This document shows positions 1 through 6,131 of a DNA stretch of 19,606 bases, one piece after another. Positions within the stretch are counted from its first letter, which is position 1. The number at the start of each line of letters is the position of its first letter. Position numbers and translations under genes: made by a program. The DNA is from Candidatus Caccocola faecipullorum (GTDB taxonomy: Bacteria; Synergistota; Synergistia; Synergistales; Synergistaceae). The stretch is taken from contig DVKA01000167.1 in the NCBI GenBank assembly GCA_018716365.1, positions 1 to 19,606 on the forward strand. The letters run 5' to 3'. The notes beneath the pieces are model-generated. The model made no database searches, had not been told where the DNA came from, and saw only the letters and a program-made list of their open reading frames with translations.

Positions 1-50
1 AGACCTTCGCCTCCGGAGGGCGGCACTCTATCCAGCTGAGCTACAGACGC
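1..50 (-). tRNA. tRNA-Arg (anticodon CCG), 3' part cut off by window edge
   Basis: Read on the minus strand, the acceptor 5' half GCGTCTG starts at 50. It is followed by T8-A9, a D-arm (GCTC...GAGT), an anticodon stem-loop with loop CTCCGGA (18 to 12) and the start of the variable region. The anticodon is CCG (16-14), which decodes CGG arginine codons. The T-arm and 3' acceptor strand lie beyond position 1. The outermost anticodon-stem pair (27-43) reads C-A instead of a Watson-Crick pair, while the other four pair normally. The promoter is just upstream at 68-76. Confidence 0.9.
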
Positions 51-67
51 GCATCCAAACCTTACGA

Positions 68-76
68 AGTATAGCA
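68..76 (-). promoter_or_regulatory. Extended -10 promoter for tRNA-Arg
   Basis: On the minus strand TGC-TATACT (76 to 68) forms an extended -10 element, TGn followed by a 5/6 match to TATAAT. It would start transcription about 10 nt before the tRNA 5' end at 50. No good -35 hexamer is seen 17 bp upstream, which is common for extended -10 promoters. This is a prediction from the motif only. Confidence 0.55.
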
Positions 77-102
77 TATTATGAGGGGAGCCGCCACAGA
101 TT

Positions 103-558
103 ATGGACGAAACGTTTTTTATGCGCGAGGCACTCGCCGAGGCGCGCGCGGCGATGCGCTGCGGAGAAATTCCGGTCGGCGCCGTAGTCGTGCGCGGCGA
201 AGAGATAATCGGACGAGGGCGCAACGCGCGCGCGGCGCGCAGCTCGCCGCTCGCCCACGCCGAAATAGAGGCAATGCGCGACGCGGCAAAAAATATAAAT
301 TCGTGGCGCTTCGACGGCTGCGCGATATACGTGACGCTCGAACCCTGCGTGATGTGCGCCGGCGCGCTCGTGCAGTGCCGCATGGGGCGCATAGTCTTCG
401 GCGCGAAAGACCCGAAGGCCGGCGGCTGCGTCTCGCTCTACGAGATTCCGCGCGACCCGCGCATGTACCACCGCTGCCGCGTGACCGGCGGCCTGCTCGC
501 CGAAGAGTGCGCGGCGCTGCTCTGTGAGTTCTTCGCCGCAAAGCGCAGAAAATCGTAA
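103..558 (+). CDS. tadA: tRNA-specific adenosine deaminase TadA
   Basis: This 151-aa zinc deaminase of the cytidine/deoxycytidylate deaminase fold converts A34 to inosine in tRNA-Arg(ACG). Inosine lets the tRNA read CGU, CGC and CGA. The zinc site is complete: HAE at residues 52-54 (His ligand and proton-shuttling Glu) and PCVMC at 81-85 (two Cys ligands). The GEIPVGAVVV segment near residue 21 and the full length are typical of bacterial TadA rather than of guanine or cytosine deaminases. The ATG at 103 is preceded by a purine-rich AGGGGAG at 84-90, a rather long spacing of 12 nt. The gene lies between two tRNA genes and is divergent from tRNA-Arg(CCG), a functionally related neighbour but not its known substrate. 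No clear terminator follows it. The identification is firm. Confidence 0.95.
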   Translation: MDETFFMREALAEARAAMRCGEIPVGAVVVRGEEIIGRGRNARAARSSPLAHAEIEAMRDAAKNINSWRFDGCAIYVTLEPCVMCAGALVQCRMGRIVFGAKDPKAGGCVSLYEIPRDPRMYHRCRVTGGLLAEECAALLCEFFAAKRRKS

Positions 559-647
559 AAAAATTCTTCCGCGCATTCGGCGGCGCGTCCCAAACGCGAA
601 GCCGCGGTTGCGCGCGCGTGAAAAGTGCGCGAAGCGCGCGCCGAGCT

Positions 648-676
648 TTGACATCGGGCGTACAATAGGCTATAAT
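648..676 (+). promoter_or_regulatory. Perfect consensus sigma-70 promoter for tRNA-Ser
   Basis: TTGACA at 648-653 and TATAAT at 671-676 both match the consensus exactly, and the spacer is the optimal 17 bp. Transcription should start near 683, about 10 nt before the mature tRNA 5' end. This is the strongest promoter visible in the window and fits a stable RNA gene. Confidence 0.9.
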
Positions 677-692
677 GCTCTGCGTCCAGTGC

Positions 693-784
693 GGAGAGGT
701 GTCTGAGCGGTCGAAGGAGCTCGCCTGGAAAGTGAGTGAGGGGGTCAAACTCCTCCATGGGTTCAAATCCCATCCTCTCCGCCA
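693..784 (+). tRNA. tRNA-Ser (anticodon GGA)
   Basis: The acceptor stem GGAGAGG (693-699) pairs with CCTCTCC (774-780). The discriminator is G781 and the CCA end is encoded (782-784). The anticodon loop CTGGAAA (725-731) carries GGA at 727-729, reading UCC and UCU serine codons. A long variable arm (a GAGG/CCTC stem around 739-757) marks it as a class II tRNA, as expected for serine. It is followed by an intrinsic terminator. Confidence 0.96.
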
Positions 785-802
785 TTTTTTATGCCTTTAC
801 GA

Positions 803-839
803 CGAAAGCCCCGCTTTTCTGCGGGGCTTTCGCTTTTTG
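803..839 (+). terminator. Rho-independent terminator of tRNA-Ser
   Basis: The 11-bp perfect stem GAAAGCCCCGC / GCGGGGCTTTC (804-814 and 821-831) has a 6-nt loop and is followed by a T-run at 834-838. On the opposite strand the same hairpin lies just beyond the aldolase gene's end at 859 but has no T-run there, so it is a convincing terminator only for the plus strand. Confidence 0.88.
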
Positions 840-858
840 TGCTGTTTCGCGCGCCGGT

Positions 859-1500
859 TTATTTTTGTCCGTAGCGGCGCGACATATCTTCCGATTCGTT
901 TTTTATCTCTTCGGCTGTCAGCGGCACTCCGCCGCCGCGCAGCGCGGTGAGGAAATATATTTTTGCGAATATCTCCAGCATTTCGCATTTTAGCGCGGCT
1001 TCCGCGAGCGAGGCGCAGGCGCAGAGCGCGCCGTGGTTTGCAAGCAGGACGCCGCAGCCGGAGCCGAGGGCCTGCGCGGCGCTGCGCGCCAGCTTTTCCG
1101 TGCCTATCGGCGCGTATTCGGCGCACGGCACGGCGCCGCCGAAGAGCACGGCCTGATTGTCGGTCAGCGCGGGCATCGGCGCGCGCAGCGTCGCGGCGGC
1201 GGTCGCGTAGACCGAGTGCGTGTGTATGACTGCGCACACGTCGGGGCGGCGGCGGTATATCTCCGCGTGCAGCCCCTTCTCCACCGACGGTTTGCGGAAC
1301 CCTTCAAGCAGTTCCCCGTCAAGGGAGAGCACCGGAAGGTCGTCCGGCGTCAAAGCGTTGTAGTCCATGCCGCTCGGCGTTATTATCATGCCGCGCGCGC
1401 AGCGTACGCTGAAGTTTCCGCCAGTCCCCTGCACAAGCCCTTTTGCGAGCATCGCGCGCGCCGTCTCTATTATTTCGCGTTTCGCCGCGTTTTCGTTCAT
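859..1500 (-). CDS. Class II aldolase/adducin family protein (fuculose-phosphate aldolase-like)
   Basis: This 213-aa enzyme is of the zinc-dependent class II aldolase/adducin family, whose members cleave sugar phosphates to DHAP and an aldehyde or perform related epimerase, dehydratase or decarboxylase reactions. The family landmarks are all present: GTGGNFSVR (25-33, phosphate binding), TPSGMDY (41-47), the catalytic Glu in EKGLHAEIYRRRPD (E74), and zinc ligands H93 and H95 (HTHS) and H156 (NHG). These are offset by one residue from E73, H92, H94 and H155 of E. coli FucA. The ATG at 1500 overlaps the MFS stop codon as ATGA and has AGGAGG at 1508-1513, so translation is probably coupled. It is the last gene of a glycosyltransferase-MFS-aldolase operon. 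The substrate cannot be read from sequence; fuculose-1-phosphate, ribulose-phosphate and methylthioribulose-phosphate enzymes share these motifs. Confidence 0.88.
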   Translation of the reverse strand: MNENAAKREIIETARAMLAKGLVQGTGGNFSVRCARGMIITPSGMDYNALTPDDLPVLSLDGELLEGFRKPSVEKGLHAEIYRRRPDVCAVIHTHSVYATAAATLRAPMPALTDNQAVLFGGAVPCAEYAPIGTEKLARSAAQALGSGCGVLLANHGALCACASLAEAALKCEMLEIFAKIYFLTALRGGGVPLTAEEIKNESEDMSRRYGQK

Positions 1501-2804
1501 TGCGCCGCCTCCTGTGATTTTTTCGCCGCGTCCGTCCGCGCTATTTTCAGCGTGAGCGGGAGCATCAGCAGATTGATGAAAGCCATCGAGAGGAACACCC
1601 CGTTTATCGACATTCCCGCCGCTATCATCGCGGACATGAGCGCCGCGGCTATAACCATGCCGAGCGAGTCTATTATGTTGAGCGAGGCTATCGTGCGCGC
1701 CATGTGCGTCTCCGGCGTAAGGTTCTGCATCATAGCGTACATCGGTATGCTGTACAGGCCGCCGCTCGCCGCGATCAGGAACATCGACAGTATTATGAGC
1801 CACGAGCGCCCGGCGGAGAGGAACGCGCCGACGCCGGAGAGCGCGCCGCCCGCCGCCTGAGAGGGGCTGACGAGGTAGAGCATGACGATGAAGACGCTTA
1901 TAGCAACGAGGCTAGCCGGCACATATTTACCGCTGACGCGGCCTCCCAACAGCTTGTTGCAGAAGGTCGCGCCGAAGCCTATGCCGACGGTGAAGACGAC
2001 GAGGAAGAGCGTCGAGACCTGCTCGTCGCCGCCGACTATGTCTTTTGCAAACGACGGGAACTGAGCGAGGAATACCGAGCCGAGGAACCAGAACCAGCTT
2101 ATGCCGATTATCGACATGAATACCGGGCGGTTGGGCACGGGGTAGGTAATTAACTGCCACGTGGAGCGGAATAGGTTGCGGTCGATTTTGAGCTCGGGCG
2201 ACGAGGCCGGCAGCACGGGGATGAAGCGGCTTGCAAGGTAGCCCGCCGCAGCGACGCCGACGATTCCGGCGGAGATGTAGTAGCGGCCCAGCGGCGACAT
2301 GATGAAGAGGCCGCCGCAGAGCGTGCCGGTCAGTATGGCGACGTTCGTTCCGGCGTTGACGAGGCCGTTGCCCGCGACGAGTTCGTCTTCGCGCAGCAGC
2401 TGCGGAAGGACGCTGTACTTGAGCGGGCCGAAGAATGTAGACTGCGCGCCCATGAGGAAGAGCAGCGCGATAAGCCACCAGAGCTGCACGTAGTGGAAGG
2501 CGGCGGCGGTCAGCGTCATCAGTATTATTTCAACGAGCTTGATTATGCGGATGAGCCGCGATTTTTCGTATTTGTCAGAGATCTGCCCCGCGAGCGACGA
2601 GAAGAGAAAGAATGGCAGAATGAAGAGCCCCCCCACGACAGTTATTAGCACCGGCGCGTTGAGGTCGTATTTCGCCGCGAGGTCGAAGGTTATGAGCGTG
2701 ACGAGCGCGCTCTTGAAGAGGTTGTCGTTGAAGGCGCCGAGGAACTGCGTCAGAAAGAGCGGCACGAAGCGGCGCGTAAGGAAGAGTTCAAACTGGGATT
2801 TTAT
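1497..2804 (-). CDS. MFS transporter, LplT/Aas-like lysophospholipid transporter family
   Basis: This major facilitator protein has about 12 hydrophobic segments. The signature segments RRFVPLFLTQFLGAFNDN (residues 11-28 from the start used here) and FGPLKYSVLPQLL are those of LplT and the MFS portion of Aas-type proteins, which flip lysophospholipids across the inner membrane for re-acylation. That substrate is known for the family and only inferred here. The first conventional start, GTG at 2765, has no ribosome-binding site and would cut off the conserved RRF stretch. The reading frame stays open up to an ATA codon at 2804-2802, preceded by GAGGTG (2817-2812) at 7 nt, so I place the start there (435 aa; 422 aa from the GTG). 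It lies 17 nt after the glycosyltransferase stop and overlaps the aldolase start by 4 nt. No acyltransferase domain is fused to it. Confidence 0.85.
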   Translation of the reverse strand: MKSQFELFLTRRFVPLFLTQFLGAFNDNLFKSALVTLITFDLAAKYDLNAPVLITVVGGLFILPFFLFSSLAGQISDKYEKSRLIRIIKLVEIILMTLTAAAFHYVQLWWLIALLFLMGAQSTFFGPLKYSVLPQLLREDELVAGNGLVNAGTNVAILTGTLCGGLFIMSPLGRYYISAGIVGVAAAGYLASRFIPVLPASSPELKIDRNLFRSTWQLITYPVPNRPVFMSIIGISWFWFLGSVFLAQFPSFAKDIVGGDEQVSTLFLVVFTVGIGFGATFCNKLLGGRVSGKYVPASLVAISVFIVMLYLVSPSQAAGGALSGVGAFLSAGRSWLIILSMFLIAASGGLYSIPMYAMMQNLTPETHMARTIASLNIIDSLGMVIAAALMSAMIAAGMSINGVFLSMAFINLLMLPLTLKIARTDAAKKSQEAAQ

Positions 2805-2811
2805 GCCGGTT

Positions 2812-2817
2812 CACCTC
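2812..2817 (-). promoter_or_regulatory. Ribosome-binding site pointing to an ATA start codon
   Basis: GAGGTG on the minus strand lies 7 nt before ATA (2804-2802) in the MFS reading frame. An in-frame TGA (2813-2811) bars any start further upstream, and no ATG, GTG or TTG lies between that stop and the GTG at 2765. This decides the MFS start. Confidence 0.6.
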
Positions 2818-2821
2818 GTTG

Positions 2822-4129
2822 TTATTTTTTCACTTCGTCGAGCGATATACCGCGCGTGTGCTCCGTCTTGACCCATTTGCCCTGGTCTTTCGCAAGGAAG
2901 GCGGCGCGGAAGAGTATCGGAATCCACGTGAGGCCGAACCAGAAGTACGAGAGCGTGTATTTTACGTAGCGCAGCGTAAATTTCCGTTCGTGGAACGACG
3001 GCCCCGCTATCGCGCAGAGAAGGCAGAAGGCTATTATCGAGACGACCGGCATCCCGAAGAACAACGCCCAGTCCACCATCGTGTGCGGCACGTCCGCCGA
3101 GGGATAGAGCACCATGTTGTTGACCAGCGTGAAGGCCATGCCCGAGAGCATGACGACGACGCCGAGGCAGGCCTTCGCGGGCGCGAGCAGATAGAGAAAG
3201 AGGTCGAGATACTGAAGGCGGCCCGTCGTGAAGAAGCTCTTGAGCGCGGGACGCCCGTAGTGCCAGAGCACCCAGTAATGGCCCTGCATCCAGCGCGTGC
3301 GCTGGCGCACCGAGATGCGCATATCCTGCGGCTTTTCGTCGTAGATCACCGCCGCGTCGTTCCAGTGTACGCGGCTGCCCGAAAGTATCAGCCGCGTGGA
3401 CATTTCAAGGTCCTCCGTCAAACTCTGGAGATTCCAGCCGATGCGTTCGAGCGTCGCCATGCGTATGACGAGCCCCGTTCCGCCGAGCGTGCAGGAGAGG
3501 CCCCAGAGGCCGCGCGCAAGCTGCCAGAAACGGTTCGTAAACCAGTAGGCCATCGCGTAGGAGCGCGTCAGCCAGTTATCGTCGGGGTTCTTTACGTCGA
3601 GGACGCCCTGTATCGCCTCGGCGTCGGGGTGCAGCTCCATGTAGTTGTTCATCGCCATCAGGAAGTTCCGTTCCGCGAGGTTGTCGGCGTCGAACATGGT
3701 CAGCGCGTCGTAGTCGTCGAGCGGTATCTGCGTCAGGGCCCAGCGGACGTTCCACGTCTTGCCGTTGTGCTCGTCGTCGAAACGCTCGAGCGCGACGGCC
3801 CCCTTTGCGCGCGCGAGCGCCGCCGTGCCGTCGGTGCAGTTGTCGCACGAGACATAGACCTTGTAGCAGTTTTTAGGATAGTTCTGCCCCGCGAGGCTGT
3901 CGAGCAGCGGAGAAAGGACGGCCTCTTCGTTGTGCGCGGGGACGAGCACGGCGAAGCGGCGGTAGCGTTTCGCGGGCGGCATTTTTTTCTGATTCCAGAA
4001 GCCGCGCAGGCTGACGATTATCTGGTAGACGCCGTCGCACATCAGCGCGCCGAGCGTCGTGTAGAGCACGAACTGAACGACCCACCAGCCCCACCATATG
4101 CACCAGTAGAAGAATTCCGTTTTATCCAT
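2822..4129 (-). CDS. Membrane-bound family 2 glycosyltransferase (processive type)
   Basis: This 435-aa inner-membrane GT2 enzyme is related to cellulose, hyaluronan and poly-N-acetylglucosamine synthases. An N-terminal membrane segment (about residues 8-30) precedes the cytoplasmic GT-A domain. It shows VLVPAHNEEA (61-70, nucleotide binding), DNCTDGT (96-102), the metal-binding FDADN (D147, D149), TEDLE (E239, D240, catalytic base region) and QRTRW (276-280). The last motif is the (Q/R)XXRW signature of processive GT2 enzymes. At least three C-terminal membrane spans follow (from about 305). The ATG at 4129 has GGAGGG just upstream, and a promoter lies at 4171-4199. It is the first gene of an operon with the LplT-like transporter and the aldolase. 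Sugar donor and acceptor are unknown. An envelope polysaccharide or glycolipid product is likely but inferred. Confidence 0.88.
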   Translation of the reverse strand: MDKTEFFYWCIWWGWWVVQFVLYTTLGALMCDGVYQIIVSLRGFWNQKKMPPAKRYRRFAVLVPAHNEEAVLSPLLDSLAGQNYPKNCYKVYVSCDNCTDGTAALARAKGAVALERFDDEHNGKTWNVRWALTQIPLDDYDALTMFDADNLAERNFLMAMNNYMELHPDAEAIQGVLDVKNPDDNWLTRSYAMAYWFTNRFWQLARGLWGLSCTLGGTGLVIRMATLERIGWNLQSLTEDLEMSTRLILSGSRVHWNDAAVIYDEKPQDMRISVRQRTRWMQGHYWVLWHYGRPALKSFFTTGRLQYLDLFLYLLAPAKACLGVVVMLSGMAFTLVNNMVLYPSADVPHTMVDWALFFGMPVVSIIAFCLLCAIAGPSFHERKFTLRYVKYTLSYFWFGLTWIPILFRAAFLAKDQGKWVKTEHTRGISLDEVKK

Positions 4130-4170
4130 CGAAGCCCTCCGTCGCCGGTACGGCGAGATTTCAATAGCTT

Positions 4171-4199
4171 ATCATACAACGCGCCGCGGACGGAGGCAA
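4171..4199 (-). promoter_or_regulatory. Promoter of the glycosyltransferase-MFS-aldolase operon
   Basis: On the minus strand TTGCCT (4199-4194), a 17-bp spacer and TATGAT (4176-4171) give 4/6 and 5/6 matches to the sigma-70 hexamers. The region is AT-richer than its surroundings and lies in the 85-nt gap after the upstream gene's stop codon. Confidence 0.65.
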
Positions 4200-4214
4200 C
4201 AGCTGGAATCAGGG

Positions 4215-6131
4215 TTATTCGCCCGCCGGAGGGAGGCGCAGGCCGTATTCGAGGATTTTGTCGCTCAGTGCAAGCTCGCGCGCGCATTCCGCGCTTGTCT
4301 CGGCGAACGGGAGATAGTCCCTTTCCGCTCCGTCCGCCAGAACGACGGCGGCGCGCTTCGCAGGCTCGACGAGCGTCCCGCCGCTCACGTAGTCGCCGCT
4401 TCTGAAAATCACCGGCGCGGATACAGGCTCGGGCGCGAATATGTTTCTTCCGAAGCCGGACGAAAATTCCACGCCGAGCAGCGAGGCCGCCGAGTCGGGA
4501 ATGTCTATCTGCCCGAGCGCCCGTCCGCGGACGTGCGGCAGCTTCGCGCCGCCGGGCACGCGGACCATCAGCGGCACCATGTTGACGGCGCGCCAGCCGC
4601 GTTCTTCGCCGAGCTCTTTTCCGAGGAGTTTCGAGAGCGAAGCGGCGTCCCACTTCGGTATCGCGGCGTGGTCGCCGTAGAGGATTATCACGCTCTCGTC
4701 GTAAAGGCCGGAGCTTTTGAGGCCGTCGATGAATTTGCCGAACTCGCGGTCGAAATAATGAACAGCGGCAAGATAGCTGCGCAGTATCGCGCCCTCAGCC
4801 TCGTCCCCCTGGTCGAAGGCCGCGGCCTTGAGCAGCTCCGGGAAGCCGAACGGATAATGGCTCGACAGCGTCACCAGGAATGCGTAAAAAGGCCGTTTCT
4901 GCGCTTCGAGCATGGCGAGCGACTGGCGGAAGAAGCTGCCGTCGCTGAGGCCGAGGCCGAAGACCTCGTCGACATCGTAATCCTTTTTGCTGACGAATTT
5001 CTCAAATCCGAGCGCGGGGTACATATGCGCGCGGTTCCAGAATCCCGCGCGGTCGCCGTGCATAGCAAGCGCCGCGTAGCCGTGGGCGCGCAGCAGCCGC
5101 GGCAGGGCGTCGTAGCTCCTGTCCGCGAAACGGACGTAGGCGACGCCTGAGCGCGCGGGATAGAGCCCGGCGTTCGCAAGGAACTCCGCGTCGGCGCTGT
5201 TGCCTAGCCCAGTCTGGACGTAGAGGTCTCCGGCGAACGACGCCTCGCGCGCGAAGCGGTTGAGGTTCGGCGTCACCTCGCGCCCGTTTACGCGCAGGCC
5301 GACAGCGAAGCTCTGGAGCGACTCGGCCTGTATCATTATTAGGTTCTTCCCGCGCGCTATACCGAAGGCCGCTGGATATGGCGGCGCGAGCTTCGCGCGG
5401 AACGCGGCGAACTCTTCGGCCGCCGCCGCTGTTTCATCCTCGCTCAGCTCCCCGCGTCCGAAGCTCTCGCGCAGCACGTTGCGCGCGTCGGCTATGTGAT
5501 ATGCCATGGCGCCGACGTTGCAGCAGACCGCGGGACGGTCCCACATCGCGGCGAGCGCGTTCGGCATACGCCTGTCGTAGCCGTAAATCATGAACGCGAA
5601 CACCCCAAGCGAGAGGGCGAGCGCGGCGCACGAAGCGGCGGCGCGTTTCGCGCGGAGCGCGCCGAATACGTGAGCGGCGCGCATCCTCGCCGCGAACAGA
5701 TAATAGACGAAGAAGAGCGGGATGTCGCAGAAGTAGAGCGCGTCGCGCGGCGACAGCAACGCGAGGACGGAGTCGGAAACATCGTCCACCTGCCCGGAAA
5801 GGCCGAGATTGTGCAGCGTGAAGAGGTCGGAGTAAAAGCGCATATGAAGCAGGTCCGTGACTATGAGCGCGGAAAACGCAAAGTCGAGGACAAGCGCGCA
5901 GGCGAAGCGCGCGCGGCGCGGAAGCAGCGAAAGCGCCGCAGCGAAGGCCGCGCAGAGCAAGGCCGAGAGCGCATAGGCGAGCGGCGCGCGCGGCAGACGG
6001 CCCCACACTTCGCATTCTAGGCCGAAAAATTTCAGAAAAATCACTAAGGCCCAGAGCGCGAAGAAAATCAGCTCGCGGCGGTCGGCGCGCGCGGCGCGAT
6101 AGCCCGAGAGGGAATTCACTAAATAATTCAC
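4215..6131 (-). CDS. LTA synthase-like sulfatase-fold membrane enzyme (phosphoglycerol/phosphoethanolamine transferase family)
   Basis: This 638-aa protein has the LtaS layout: five membrane spans (about 21-40, 48-70, 77-97, 131-148, 166-184) and an extracytoplasmic alkaline-phosphatase/sulfatase-fold domain from about 255. The metal ligand Glu sits in IQAES (E270), the partner Trp in FWNRAHMY (about 365), and DH in YGDHAA (D487, H488). The nucleophile segment reads QTGLGNSADAEF where LtaS has the catalytic Thr in a QTGQGKTSDAEF-like segment, so the nucleophile position is Ser312 (codon AGC at 5198-5196). Family members transfer glycerol-phosphate or ethanolamine-phosphate from phospholipids to periplasmic acceptors. 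In diderms the relative OpgB decorates periplasmic glucans. The GTG start at 6131 overlaps the malQ stop as GTGA, so the two are probably translated together; another GTG lies four codons further in. Donor and acceptor are unknown. Confidence 0.87.
   Translation of the reverse strand: MNYLVNSLSGYRAARADRRELIFFALWALVIFLKFFGLECEVWGRLPRAPLAYALSALLCAAFAAALSLLPRRARFACALVLDFAFSALIVTDLLHMRFYSDLFTLHNLGLSGQVDDVSDSVLALLSPRDALYFCDIPLFFVYYLFAARMRAAHVFGALRAKRAAASCAALALSLGVFAFMIYGYDRRMPNALAAMWDRPAVCCNVGAMAYHIADARNVLRESFGRGELSEDETAAAAEEFAAFRAKLAPPYPAAFGIARGKNLIMIQAESLQSFAVGLRVNGREVTPNLNRFAREASFAGDLYVQTGLGNSADAEFLANAGLYPARSGVAYVRFADRSYDALPRLLRAHGYAALAMHGDRAGFWNRAHMYPALGFEKFVSKKDYDVDEVFGLGLSDGSFFRQSLAMLEAQKRPFYAFLVTLSSHYPFGFPELLKAAAFDQGDEAEGAILRSYLAAVHYFDREFGKFIDGLKSSGLYDESVIILYGDHAAIPKWDAASLSKLLGKELGEERGWRAVNMVPLMVRVPGGAKLPHVRGRALGQIDIPDSAASLLGVEFSSGFGRNIFAPEPVSAPVIFRSGDYVSGGTLVEPAKRAAVVLADGAERDYLPFAETSAECARELALSDKILEYGLRLPPAGE

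Noticed and set aside
559..647. GC-rich repeats after tadA as a terminator or repeat element
   Set aside because: GCGCGC-type runs can fold but have no T-run and no regular repeat unit. They match the general composition.
859..1803. Longer start for the aldolase (to 1803)
   Set aside because: The extension runs over the 3' part of the MFS gene and reads as a His/Asp/Arg-rich shadow. The ATG at 1500 has a perfect ribosome-binding site and homologous length.
2819..4405. Open frame of 528 codons opposite the glycosyltransferase
   Set aside because: It is a mirror of GT2 coding with an Arg/Val-rich composition, no ribosome-binding site and no recognisable domain.
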